From Flavilitoribacter nigricans DSM 23189 = NBRC 102662 (GTDB lineage: Bacteria > Bacteroidota > Bacteroidia > Chitinophagales > Saprospiraceae): a stretch of 64,000 nucleotides of DNA. A model generated the notes under the pieces. That model ran no database searches and was not told the DNA's origin. It worked only from the letters and a program-made list of their open reading frames with translations. Of the stretch, positions 37,286 to 46,954 are shown in pieces. A program made the translations under genes and the position numbers. Each line of letters opens with the position of its first letter. Position 1 is the stretch's first letter. Where the stretch lies: NCBI RefSeq assembly GCF_002646595.1, contig NZ_PDUD01000028.1, positions 62,001 to 126,000 of the forward strand, written 5' to 3'.

Positions 37286-39514
37286 TTAATAAAGCCATCT
37301 GATCAACAGCGGGATCAGTAATAGATCACTGACCAGGGCACTGATCAGGGTCAGACTGATCAGCAGACCAATGGTGACACTGGGTGGATGAATGGAGAAC
37401 AACAGCACCATGAATCCAAAGAACAGGATGATCGAGGTTAGGATGATCGCCTTACCGGTTTCCCGGAACGTGATCAGGATCGCTGACTCCCGGTTCATTC
37501 CTTTCACTCTGGCCAGTTTGTACTTACTGAGAAAATGGATGGTATCATCAACGGCAATGCCAAAGATCACGGCAAAGACGATGGAAATATCCGCTTCCAG
37601 TTCGATGCCCAGGTATCCCAGCAGCGCTCCGGCCAGTATCAGAGGAAACAGGTTAGGCACCAGGGAAATGATCACCATTCGCCAGTTGCCGAACAACAGT
37701 CCCATAAGCACACTAATGATCAGAATGGCCACGCCCAGTCCCTGCAGTAGATTCCGGCGGATGTACTCCGCATTTTTATCGAGGAGCAGGCCGGTGCCGG
37801 TACGGTCCGCCTTGATAATGGACTGATCGGTATTGTTGTCGATCCAGCGATCGATCCGCTGCCCCATCTGCTTGATCGTGTCCGAGCCCATATCCAGGAT
37901 GCGGGAGGTGATCCGTGCCTTCTCCCGGTCCTTGCTTACCATAACGCTTACATTCAGTTTGGGGATTTGCTCCGCCAGGCGTTTATACCGGTTGAACTGC
38001 TGCTCGTTTTCCGGCAGCTTGTAGGCTTCCGGCCGGTTGTTGGCATTCATTTGATTAATGCTCTTGTACACCGCGGTCACTGATGAAATCGCCCGTACCC
38101 CGTCGTACTGGTGCAAATAATTTTCGATCTTATCAATCTCCTGAATAACCTCATAATCGGTTGCCTTGTAGGGAGGTTGTGCGTAGATCGCAAATTCCAT
38201 CGGTCGGAATCCCGTCAGGTGTTCCTCAAAAAATATAAAGTCCTCGGTAAGCCGAGCCCCCGTCGGCATATTATTGATAATGTTGTAATTCGTATTGATC
38301 CGGCTGATACCGTAGGCGGAAATCAACACTACCGCTATCGTACCCCAGGTGATCTGGCGCCGCTTCTCAACGGTAAATTGATACGCACCCGCCAGTAAAT
38401 GATCCCAGAATTGCCGGCCCTTGGTAATTTTCACGATCTGATCGACGCGAAAGAAGGCCAGGGTTGAAGTGGTAAAGAGGATAACCGTGACGTAGGCGAC
38501 CATTACGCCCGCCGCCGCGTTGAGGCCGAAATCGCGGATCGGTTCCACGCGGCTGGTCAGTAGCGTGCAAAAACCGATGGCCGTAGTCAGTGAAGTGAGT
38601 AAGGTAGCCAGGCCGATTTCCCGAACGGTGATCTTGATCGCCTCGCTTTTGCTCAGTCCTTTTTTCAGTTCGTCGATGTACTTCGACATCACATGGATCA
38701 CATCGGAAGTCCCCACAATGACCATCAATACCGGATAGAGGGCCGACATGGCGTTGAGCTCCCGTCCGGTGGCCCCCAACAAACCCAAAAACAACAACAT
38801 GCCCAGTCCGATAGAAAACAGGGCCAGCATGACACCCCAGAACCGGCGGAAGATGATGAACAGAATGATCGTTACCAATATACCGGAAATGATCGTAGAG
38901 ACGGTGATCTCCCGTTTCTGCATCGACACCAGTTCCTGCTGAAAATAAGGACGCCCCAGATAATGGTATTCCGGAAAATCGTACTGACCCACCAGTGAAT
39001 CGAGCGCCGTCATAAATTCCTGCGCCTGCGACAATTTGATACTATTGATCATCTTCAGATAGATCACCAGGGTATTCCCGTCCGGCGAGATGAGATTGTA
39101 CACAAATCGTTCGTCGTTCACCAGGCGTGCACTGTCCCGAGCGTAGTATTCGGGCTGGTCGATATGGATGGCGGGAATCGTAGTAAAGCCGAAAGGCGTT
39201 TTGACCGGATAGCCGAATTTAGTCAGCGACTGGGTCTCTTCCACGTGGGGCAGCTTCCGGCATTCCAGGGTAAGGTCGTGCACCTTCCGCAGAAACTCCT
39301 GCTCGAAAGCACCGCTGTCCCGGTGTAGTGCCACCAGCATAAAATTATCATCCGTCTCAAACTCCTTGGTAAATTCACGAAAGACCTCCAGATCCGGATC
39401 TCCGGTGGGGAAGAACTGTTCGAAGTCGAAGGCGAACTTTAACTGAAAAACAAAATATGCGCTTACTCCGGCCAGGAGCAGGAAGAGCGCTATGATGGCA
39501 ATGCGTATTTTCAT
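37286..39514 (-). CDS. MMPL/RND-superfamily transporter with sterol-sensing-like domains
   Basis: Inner-membrane exporter of 742 residues with the two-fold 1+5 TM repeat of the RND superfamily's HAE3/MMPL branch. TM1 is at the N terminus, followed by a large periplasmic loop (about 30-200) and a TM2-6 bundle containing VIVGTSDVIHVMSKYIDEL. The second half repeats it with FGIAVDDTIHFLSKYK. The conserved Asp in each (SD and DD) marks the proton path. Family members export hopanoids, lipids or other hydrophobic compounds. There is no adaptor gene beside it, as is normal for this branch. Substrate unknown. Confidence 0.9.
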   Translation of the reverse strand: MKIRIAIIALFLLLAGVSAYFVFQLKFAFDFEQFFPTGDPDLEVFREFTKEFETDDNFMLVALHRDSGAFEQEFLRKVHDLTLECRKLPHVEETQSLTKFGYPVKTPFGFTTIPAIHIDQPEYYARDSARLVNDERFVYNLISPDGNTLVIYLKMINSIKLSQAQEFMTALDSLVGQYDFPEYHYLGRPYFQQELVSMQKREITVSTIISGILVTIILFIIFRRFWGVMLALFSIGLGMLLFLGLLGATGRELNAMSALYPVLMVIVGTSDVIHVMSKYIDELKKGLSKSEAIKITVREIGLATLLTSLTTAIGFCTLLTSRVEPIRDFGLNAAAGVMVAYVTVILFTTSTLAFFRVDQIVKITKGRQFWDHLLAGAYQFTVEKRRQITWGTIAVVLISAYGISRINTNYNIINNMPTGARLTEDFIFFEEHLTGFRPMEFAIYAQPPYKATDYEVIQEIDKIENYLHQYDGVRAISSVTAVYKSINQMNANNRPEAYKLPENEQQFNRYKRLAEQIPKLNVSVMVSKDREKARITSRILDMGSDTIKQMGQRIDRWIDNNTDQSIIKADRTGTGLLLDKNAEYIRRNLLQGLGVAILIISVLMGLLFGNWRMVIISLVPNLFPLILAGALLGYLGIELEADISIVFAVIFGIAVDDTIHFLSKYKLARVKGMNRESAILITFRETGKAIILTSIILFFGFMVLLFSIHPPSVTIGLLISLTLISALVSDLLLIPLLIRWLY

Positions 39515-39632
39515 TTCCGTTTAATAGAAACTTCAATTTAGAGTAGTCAGCAGCAAAATATCCCCGGCCGATTGTTGCCGGTAAGGGTTCTTAAAGTTCT
39601 TCCTGATCATCAGGCCGGAACCAGCTGCCATT

Positions 39633-40208
39633 TTAGTTTTCCTTCCATTTGATATTGCAACCCGCGCTCGGATACTGTATATCGGTAACCGGCTCTCCGG
39701 CGAGCACCGCATCCAGCGCTGCGCGCATGTCCTTACCGCTGAGCTCCCCTACCGGCGGACGGGTAGGACGCGGCGGCCGCGACTCGTCGATACGGCCGCG
39801 ATATACCAGTTCCATATCGCCGTTGAAAATATAAAAATCCGGCGTACAGGCGGCATCGTAGGCCCTGGCTACCTCCTGACTTTCATCGTACAGGTACGGG
39901 AATTCGTAGCCCACCTTGGCAGCGTGCGTCTTCATTTTATCCGGTCCATCCTGCGGGTAGTGCTCCACATCATTGGAACTGATCCCTATAAATCCTACGC
40001 CCTTTTGGGAATATTCATTTGCGATGCGAACGATCTCCGGATTTACGTGGATCACGTACGGACAGTGATTACATAGAAACATGATCACGGTAGCCTTTTC
40101 ACCCTTCATCTCCTGCAGATTCAGGTCTTTACCGCTTACGGTGTCCGGCAGCGTAAAATCGGGGGCCTGAGTGCCCAGCTCCATCATATTGGATTCGGTC
40201 AATGCCAT
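39633..40208 (-). CDS. Thioredoxin-family redoxin (AhpC/TSA-like)
   Basis: Cytoplasmic thioredoxin-fold protein of 191 residues with a peroxiredoxin-like architecture. It opens TQAPDFTLPDTVSGK, typical of AhpC/TSA proteins, and carries the dithiol site MFLCNHCPYVIHV (CxxC), followed by GISSNDVEHYPQDGP and a later cis-proline region AACTPDFYIFNG. The CNHCPY motif places it with the redoxin group found next to membrane or heme proteins in many Bacteroidota rather than with catalytic peroxiredoxins. No signal peptide is seen. Whether it acts as peroxidase or disulfide reductase is not decidable here. Confidence 0.85.
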   Translation of the reverse strand: MALTESNMMELGTQAPDFTLPDTVSGKDLNLQEMKGEKATVIMFLCNHCPYVIHVNPEIVRIANEYSQKGVGFIGISSNDVEHYPQDGPDKMKTHAAKVGYEFPYLYDESQEVARAYDAACTPDFYIFNGDMELVYRGRIDESRPPRPTRPPVGELSGKDMRAALDAVLAGEPVTDIQYPSAGCNIKWKEN

Positions 40209-40362
40209 ATTGAGATTTTTGCTTTGAAATTTGACTATACAACATACTTTTGGGGCTAAGGTTTACTGCCTGACTGATAAGCGGCAATACCACATCTTTG
40301 GGGGGAATAATCCGGGCTAAGTTAGAGCACTTTCTATAAAACCGAATATATTCCTCATAAAA

Positions 40363-40398
40363 TGACCGGTGATCTCCACTCAGGGCGATCACCGGTCA
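40363..40398 (-). terminator. Intrinsic terminator of the LRR/Ig giant gene
   Basis: Perfect 12-bp stem TGACCGGTGATC/GATCACCGGTCA (40363-40374 with 40387-40398), 12-nt loop, followed on the minus strand by TTTTATGAGG. It lies 26 bp after the stop codon of the 2137-aa gene. Confidence 0.85.
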
Positions 40399-40424
40399 AG
40401 TCATCCATATCGATCATCCGGAAA

Positions 40425-43400
40425 TTAGCGGGTAATCACCAGACGTTCGTAGCTTTTGCCGGTATCGGTTATCAAGTGAACTACGTAAACCCCGGCCGGC
40501 AGCTGATCCAGTTCCAGAGAAAGCTGGTACACGCCGGCCGACTGCCACTGCGCCGGCTGCAGCATTTGCACCATCCGGCCGTTGGCATCAACTAGTTGCA
40601 AACTCACCGTTGTTGCTTCCGGCAAGGAATACAGCAGGCGGGCCCGATAGTTCGCCGGGTTGGGGAACAGTTTTAATTGCAGTGGCTGGATATTACCCGT
40701 CGCAGTTGACCACTGACCCGGGGTCGGCTCCACGCTGATCCTACCGTTTTCTTCCAGCCCCGAATTGCCTTCCTCGTGTTCCATCGGTACGGCATCTGGG
40801 TCCACGGCCACTTCTCCGTTCTCGATCTCCAGCATCAGATTTTCCTCGACGATCAGGGTGATCAGACCGGTGGTTAGCACCAGGTCCGGCACCGCCGGGT
40901 TCGTGACGTGGCAGTAGTACTTTCCGGTATCCGAGATCTTCAGGCTATCAAAGTAAAGTTCATTCACACCCTGTAGCTGCCGCCAGGCCACGCTATCCTT
41001 ATACCACTGGTACCGGTTGTTCTGCACCTCATCGTCTTCTACCAGATCGAAGGTCAGCGACTGGTGCTCCACCAGTTTGTAATAGGCGCGATGCGGTAGC
41101 GGTTGCTGGGGCACGTAGGAATCCGCCGATAATTGATCTGCATTGGGTAAAATATCCTCGAAGGTAAACCGATTATTCGCCAGCTGTAATTCCTGCAACT
41201 GCGTCAGGTGCTCGTAAGCCGGAATGAGTCCGCTCAGGTCATTGGCCATCAGGTTCAGCCGGATCAGAGCGGGTTGGCCGTTAAAACCGGGCAGATTCCC
41301 GCGCAGCAGGTTGCCGGAAAGGTCCAAATCTTCCAGACGGCTCAGGCCCGTAAACTCCGGTATAGCGCCAGTCATTTCGTTGCCGGAAAGATCCAACTGA
41401 GTGAGGCGGGCGAGGTCCCAGTTCCGCAGTCCGCTCAACTGTCCCTTTACGCCATTGCCGGAGAGGTTCAGGGCCGTAACACAACCCAGTTGCTCATCCA
41501 TACTTACACCGTACCAGCTATCCAGTGGTGCCTGCAGATCCCAGGTATTGTCCCAGCCCGGGCCACCCATTATCTGGTAGAACAGCACCAGCGACAGCGA
41601 GTCACTGGCCCGGCAGTTCGGCGGCGTTACCGCCAGGGTAATGGTCCGACTCTTCAGTTGCAGGTCCGGTAAAGCCGCATTGGTAACGATACTGTGGTAT
41701 ACGCCATTATCCGCAAAACTCAGTACCGGAAAGGTCAACTGATTGTTGCCGGTAACGGTCTCCCGGATCTCCCCGTCCTGATACCACTCGTAGACATTGG
41801 CCGACACTTCCTGATCAATCCCCAGATCGATGGTCAGAGAAGATTCGTAAGCGCCCCGGATCAGGGTATCGCTGAAGAATTCCTGCTGGGGTGCGTATTG
41901 GAAAGTGGTTGGTGCCGGTGCCCGCAGCGGCAGCAGATCCTCGAAGGTGAACTTATTTCCTTCCAGGCGTACATTTTTCAGGGCGGTTGCCCCAGCGAGG
42001 CTACCCTCTGTACAACTCAGCTCATTGTTCTGTACGGTCAGCTGATTGAGGTAAAGGTTAGCGGAGAGATCCGGCAGACAGCCACTAAGCTGATTATTGG
42101 CCAAATCCAGTTGGCTCAGCTGGGACAAATGCCCCAGATCGGGAATCGAACCGCTTAGCTCGTTGTTGGCCAAAATAATATTAGCCAGTTTGGGAAGTCC
42201 GGCAAAAGAAGGAATTACTCCATCAAGTTGGTTGTTTGCGAGGTTCAGATGATAGAGGTCAGGGGCGGATGAAAGATCAGGTATGGTGCCAATGAAAGCG
42301 TTTTTCTCCAGCCCCAGGGAGGCCAGTGCCGGTAAGCCGTTGATCGCAGGGATTGCACCGCTGAGCTGATTGGAGGCCAGCATCAGCATTCGCAACTTCG
42401 GTACAGCGGTCAAACCGGGCAGGGGACCTTCGAGCCCATTTAGGTTAGCTACAAAAATTTCCAGTTCGGGTAAATTTGAAAAATCCGGAATACTGCCGCT
42501 AAGCTGATTACGCGTAAGCGCCAGCATGCTCAGGTTGGCCAGATCGGAAAAATCCGGAATCGCTCCCGACAGCTTATTGTAACTGAGGTTCAACACTCGC
42601 AAATTGGGTAATTGCAGGTCCGGTATAGAGCCGGTCAGATTATTTCCCGTGTTCCCATCCAGTGGTTCCTCGCAGTTGACCGAGCCGTCCAGGTCCAGAC
42701 AGGTCACGCAGCCATTCTCATTGAGGCCCACTCCGTACCAGGTATCGATGGGTTGATTGAGATCCCAAGAGTTGGTCCAATCGGCCCCGTTGGTGGCTTC
42801 GTACAATTGTACCAGCGCGAGGGAGTCCAGCGTGCGGCAGGTAGGTTCCGCCACCTGCACCTGCGTTCCCGAAAGTTCCAGGCTCAGATCCGGTGCCCCC
42901 GGATTGGTGATCACACAATGATAAACCCCTTCATCGGCGAATTGCAGGCTTTCGAAAACCAGTTCGTTAATGCCGGTTATTTCCTGGAACGGGACTCCGT
43001 CTTTATACCACTGGTGGTGATTATCGGCTACATTTTCGTCAATCATCAGGTCGATCACCAAAGACTGTCCCAGCGTCCCCGTCTGGCTGGGGTTATCGTA
43101 GCGCGATTTCTGCGAATCGTAACTGTAAACATGGTATCCTTGACTACCGTTCTGAGCGATGCGGGCTTCCAGTTCTCCGATATGGGGCAGAATATCTTCA
43201 AACGAAAAGTAATTGTAACTGAGGCTCAGCTCCACCAGTCCCATTGCCGCCGGGAAAGAAGGTACCAGGCACTCCAGCTGGTTGTTGGTCAGATCAATGG
43301 TTTGCAGGGAGGGCAAGTTGGCGAAATTCGGCACACAGCCTTCCAGGGCATTATGAGAAAAATTGATGGTGTACAGATCCGGGAATGCGGAAAAATTCGG

Positions 43401-46400
43401 GATCGTTCCGCTCAAATTATTGCGGCTCAGCCCCAGGTGATTCAACTCCGCCATATTGCTGAAATGAGGGATGCTTCCCTCCAGGTCATTATCATCCAGA
43501 TGTAGATTGGACATGATCGGTATATCCGAAAAATCCGGGATGGTGCCGGAAAGCTCATTCCCATTCAAAGACAAGACGGTCAGGTTAGGCAGATCAAAAT
43601 CCGGTATCGGGCCGCTGAGCCGGTTTTGACTCAACTCCAGTCGCTTCAAAGCCGGAAGGTCCGAAAAATCCGGGATGGTCCCCCCGATCTGATTAGTCGA
43701 CAGATGCAGGCGTTCCAGAGCGGAGAAACTCAGGTCCGGCAGCGTACCGGAGAGATTATTACCCAGCAACTGAATACTGGTGACACAGCCCTGCTCATTG
43801 AGTTCCACCCCGTACCAACTGTTTATCGGGGCATTCAGATCCCAGCTTGTTTTCCAGGAGGGGCCATTGGTAGATTGGTACAGATCTACCAGCATCAGGG
43901 AATCCGCCGCCCGGCAGGGTACGTAGACGATCAGTTCGATCTCACCGGTGGTCAAAGTGAGCCCCGGCGCGTTGGGGTTGGTAATTTCGCAGGTATAAGT
44001 ACCGGAATCAAAAGTGTACAGCTCATTTAGCACGAGTTTATTGTCACCAACCGCTTCGTGCACCAACTGCCCGTCCCGGTACCACTTGTAGTTGTTACTG
44101 GCCACCGCCGCGTCGATCATAAGATCAAAAGTGATATTGCCCAGCTCGTACGCCTCTAGGAGGGTGTCCGGATAAACGGCCGCCTGGACGGTATAATCAA
44201 AGTTGGATACGCCCAGATTCGGCAGGATCGACTCGAAAGTAAAGCGGTTATCGGACAGATCCAGCGTAGTCAGTAAGGGCAGGTTGCTGAACATGCCGCC
44301 GCCACGCAATTCGTTGCCGGAAAGATCCAGGGTACTTAGGTTGGGCAAATTCAGATCGGGCAAACTGCCGCGGAGACCATTGCCGGGCAGCGCGAGCGAG
44401 GCCACACAGCCATTCTCGTTAAACCCAACACCGTACCAGCTTACGATGGGCGTATTCAGGTCCCAGCTGTTCGTCCACTGCGGGCCGTTGGCCGCATCGT
44501 ACAGGGCCACCAGTGCCAGAGAATCCGTGAGGCGGCACTGGTCCCAGGGATTGCCGCGCACCTGCAATTCGATCGGGTAGGTTTCCAGCGTCAGGTCGGG
44601 CGCGAAAAGATTGGTCACTTCGCAACGATAAATGCCGACGTCGGAGAACTGAATATCGTCGATTATGAACTGGCCATTTCCGGTATTGGTCTCGATGATC
44701 GTTCCATCTTTATACCAGGTGTAAACGTTATTGGAAATAGCGGCGTCAATATCCAGATCGATCAGCAGATCCTGACCGGGATCTTCGAGAATGACGGTAT
44801 CTCGGTACAGCCTGGCCTGCGGCCCGTAGATGAACTGGCCGCCCTCGCTGGTCAGCTTTTCGATGATAAAACTCGTTTGGGGTAAAAGGTCTTCAAAGGT
44901 GAGTTGATTCCGGTCCAGGCGTACCTGTTTCAACCTGGGCATGTTGTAAAAATCCTCGTCGTCGGCCAGGGTACTCAGCTGGTTGTTGGAAAAGTAGAAT
45001 TCCAGTAATTCCGGGAAATTGTCCTTGAACCAGGTGGTCCGACTCAGGCGATTATTGGCCAGACTCAGAAATTTGAGGTTCTCCATTTCGAAATTCCAGG
45101 GGCCCGTCACCAAATTATTTCCACCGCCGTCCGGGCTGTAGGCGCAGTCCCAGACGCCGTCCAGGTCCAGACATTCCACCAGTCCGTCCTCGTTCAGTCC
45201 GACGCCGTACCAGGAAGACATCGGCTGAGTAAGATCCCAGGAATTGGTCCAGTCCGGGCCACCGCTGCTGTTGTAAAAGTCTACCAGCGAGAGGGAATCT
45301 CTGGCCGGAGTCTGGCAGGTGAAGCTCTCCAGATTTTGCAACTGGACAAATCCCCAGCAGTTGTTGCCGGAATTTGCGACGGTATCTTCTACCGCATATT
45401 TAAAACTCCCCGTGAAGTAATCACAATCCAGGACGATCGAATCGCTCCCGTCGCTATTGTAGAATCGCTCTCCGCCTATCGACAAGTAAAACTCCAACGG
45501 AGAAGAGGCACAGGGACCGGTGTACGGACCATTCTCGGTAAATATCATGTCCTGTAGCCGAAACGTCAGGCTACTCTGATCGGGCACCTGGCTCATATCC
45601 ACCGTGTACATACCCGAGCAGATCAACTGCGGGCAATTCTCGATGTAATCTACCGTAAGATAGTAGTCAGCCATCAATACCAGCTCCGGAGCCTGCTCGT
45701 TGGTGATCTCGCAGCGATAGTGACCCGCCGTTGGGCTCCAAACCTCTTCCAACTGCAATGTATTCACACCATTTACGACCTGAAATAATTCATCATTTTT
45801 ATACCAGGTGTAAACATTGGTGCTTACAGTGTCGTCTACCCCCAGGTCAATGGTAATGTCTACATCCGGCTGATCAACACTACGCTCGGACTCGTAGACC
45901 AGCTGCTGGGGACTGTAGACAAAGGAGCCTCCGTTAGCGCTAGTAATAGCGGTCAGTGTATCAATCGAGAATAAAATGTCGTCGAAACTCAGGCGGTTGC
46001 AGTCTATTCGCAATTCCCGGAGGTTAGGCATGCGGGAAAAATTGTAAAAATCCAGTACGGTATCTACTCTGTTATTTGAAAAATAGAAGGCTTCCGCCTC
46101 CGGCAATTTAGAGTAGAAAAGTCTGGTGTCTTCAATAGCATTGTTGGCAACACTCAAAAATTCCAGAGCGGGAAGATCCAGAAATAATTCACCTCCTACT
46201 AAATTGTTTCCGTTCCCATTTTCGGTATACGCACAGTCATTTACCCCGTCCAGGTCGATACACTTTACAAATCCTTCTTCGTTGACTTCAACTCCGTACC
46301 AGGAGCTCATCGGCTGAGTGAGATCCCAGGACATATCCCAGGCATTGCCACCGGTTTTATCGTAGAAGTTGACCAGTTGCAGGGAATCTTCAACTGGCTT

Positions 46401-46838
46401 GCGGCAAATGGGATGCGGGTAATTTTCGATAGTAATGTATCCCCAACAATCATTTCCATTTCGAGTGGCATCATCGTAACCATCCGCAATAACATATTTA
46501 TATTTTCCCGAATAAGCTTTACAATCCAGCACCAGTGAGTCTTGAACGAGTGGTAGATCCCAGGCCCATTGTATGTGAAAATAGATCTCATCCTTACAGG
46601 GGGCGAATTTGGTTTCGAAGTCAGGCATCAGATCGGAAATCCTTATGATCACGGTAGTATCTTCCGGAGCACCGCTTAGGTCTACCGTAACTGAACCGTT
46701 ACAAACGAACTCCTGATCACACTCGAAGGTAATTTGCTCCTGTGTGAGAGCAGCATTCAGGTTTTGCTCATGATTAATAAAATAGGAAAACCAGGCCAGC
46801 AACCAGCCGGTCAGAGATAGGTACAGAGAGAAATTCAT
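40425..46838 (-). CDS. Giant modular LRR/Ig-like surface protein with T9SS type A sorting domain
   Basis: A 2137-residue secreted protein. A signal peptide covers about 1-30. Six modules follow, each starting with an LRR N-cap (CRxxDSLxLV...WDLxxPxxSWYGVxLNE), at about residues 142, 507, 768, 974, 1333 and 1742. Each continues with plant-type leucine-rich repeats (LxxLxLSxNxLSGxIPDF) that vary in number, and an Ig-like domain (YxWYKDG...GxYxCxITNPxAPDLxL). Modules 1 and 2 are each preceded by a Cys-paired beta domain (FVCNGSVTVDLSG and LICSGMYTVDMSQ). The fifth Ig domain has Ser at the usual Cys position (GVYHSIVTN). The last 85 residues (LFPNPANYRARLLYSLPE to SYERLVITR) are a T9SS type A domain. 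Probable adhesion or recognition protein. It lies 116 bp downstream of the FG-GAP gene on the same strand. Confidence 0.92.
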   Translation of the reverse strand: MNFSLYLSLTGWLLAWFSYFINHEQNLNAALTQEQITFECDQEFVCNGSVTVDLSGAPEDTTVIIRISDLMPDFETKFAPCKDEIYFHIQWAWDLPLVQDSLVLDCKAYSGKYKYVIADGYDDATRNGNDCWGYITIENYPHPICRKPVEDSLQLVNFYDKTGGNAWDMSWDLTQPMSSWYGVEVNEEGFVKCIDLDGVNDCAYTENGNGNNLVGGELFLDLPALEFLSVANNAIEDTRLFYSKLPEAEAFYFSNNRVDTVLDFYNFSRMPNLRELRIDCNRLSFDDILFSIDTLTAITSANGGSFVYSPQQLVYESERSVDQPDVDITIDLGVDDTVSTNVYTWYKNDELFQVVNGVNTLQLEEVWSPTAGHYRCEITNEQAPELVLMADYYLTVDYIENCPQLICSGMYTVDMSQVPDQSSLTFRLQDMIFTENGPYTGPCASSPLEFYLSIGGERFYNSDGSDSIVLDCDYFTGSFKYAVEDTVANSGNNCWGFVQLQNLESFTCQTPARDSLSLVDFYNSSGGPDWTNSWDLTQPMSSWYGVGLNEDGLVECLDLDGVWDCAYSPDGGGNNLVTGPWNFEMENLKFLSLANNRLSRTTWFKDNFPELLEFYFSNNQLSTLADDEDFYNMPRLKQVRLDRNQLTFEDLLPQTSFIIEKLTSEGGQFIYGPQARLYRDTVILEDPGQDLLIDLDIDAAISNNVYTWYKDGTIIETNTGNGQFIIDDIQFSDVGIYRCEVTNLFAPDLTLETYPIELQVRGNPWDQCRLTDSLALVALYDAANGPQWTNSWDLNTPIVSWYGVGFNENGCVASLALPGNGLRGSLPDLNLPNLSTLDLSGNELRGGGMFSNLPLLTTLDLSDNRFTFESILPNLGVSNFDYTVQAAVYPDTLLEAYELGNITFDLMIDAAVASNNYKWYRDGQLVHEAVGDNKLVLNELYTFDSGTYTCEITNPNAPGLTLTTGEIELIVYVPCRAADSLMLVDLYQSTNGPSWKTSWDLNAPINSWYGVELNEQGCVTSIQLLGNNLSGTLPDLSFSALERLHLSTNQIGGTIPDFSDLPALKRLELSQNRLSGPIPDFDLPNLTVLSLNGNELSGTIPDFSDIPIMSNLHLDDNDLEGSIPHFSNMAELNHLGLSRNNLSGTIPNFSAFPDLYTINFSHNALEGCVPNFANLPSLQTIDLTNNQLECLVPSFPAAMGLVELSLSYNYFSFEDILPHIGELEARIAQNGSQGYHVYSYDSQKSRYDNPSQTGTLGQSLVIDLMIDENVADNHHQWYKDGVPFQEITGINELVFESLQFADEGVYHCVITNPGAPDLSLELSGTQVQVAEPTCRTLDSLALVQLYEATNGADWTNSWDLNQPIDTWYGVGLNENGCVTCLDLDGSVNCEEPLDGNTGNNLTGSIPDLQLPNLRVLNLSYNKLSGAIPDFSDLANLSMLALTRNQLSGSIPDFSNLPELEIFVANLNGLEGPLPGLTAVPKLRMLMLASNQLSGAIPAINGLPALASLGLEKNAFIGTIPDLSSAPDLYHLNLANNQLDGVIPSFAGLPKLANIILANNELSGSIPDLGHLSQLSQLDLANNQLSGCLPDLSANLYLNQLTVQNNELSCTEGSLAGATALKNVRLEGNKFTFEDLLPLRAPAPTTFQYAPQQEFFSDTLIRGAYESSLTIDLGIDQEVSANVYEWYQDGEIRETVTGNNQLTFPVLSFADNGVYHSIVTNAALPDLQLKSRTITLAVTPPNCRASDSLSLVLFYQIMGGPGWDNTWDLQAPLDSWYGVSMDEQLGCVTALNLSGNGVKGQLSGLRNWDLARLTQLDLSGNEMTGAIPEFTGLSRLEDLDLSGNLLRGNLPGFNGQPALIRLNLMANDLSGLIPAYEHLTQLQELQLANNRFTFEDILPNADQLSADSYVPQQPLPHRAYYKLVEHQSLTFDLVEDDEVQNNRYQWYKDSVAWRQLQGVNELYFDSLKISDTGKYYCHVTNPAVPDLVLTTGLITLIVEENLMLEIENGEVAVDPDAVPMEHEEGNSGLEENGRISVEPTPGQWSTATGNIQPLQLKLFPNPANYRARLLYSLPEATTVSLQLVDANGRMVQMLQPAQWQSAGVYQLSLELDQLPAGVYVVHLITDTGKSYERLVITR

Positions 46839-46954
46839 AAATTGAATTGCGTTTTAAAGTGTTACCCGGGAGGGCGGGTGGTATAAAAAATTATGATCTG
46901 TTAAAAATAATTATCAGGCATAGATATTAAAAATTATTCGCAAGCTCCGGCGAA

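Noticed and set aside
40425-46838. Possible tandem duplication of separate genes in the LRR region
   Set aside because: The repeats lie in one uninterrupted frame with a single signal peptide and a single sorting domain, so they are modules of one protein.
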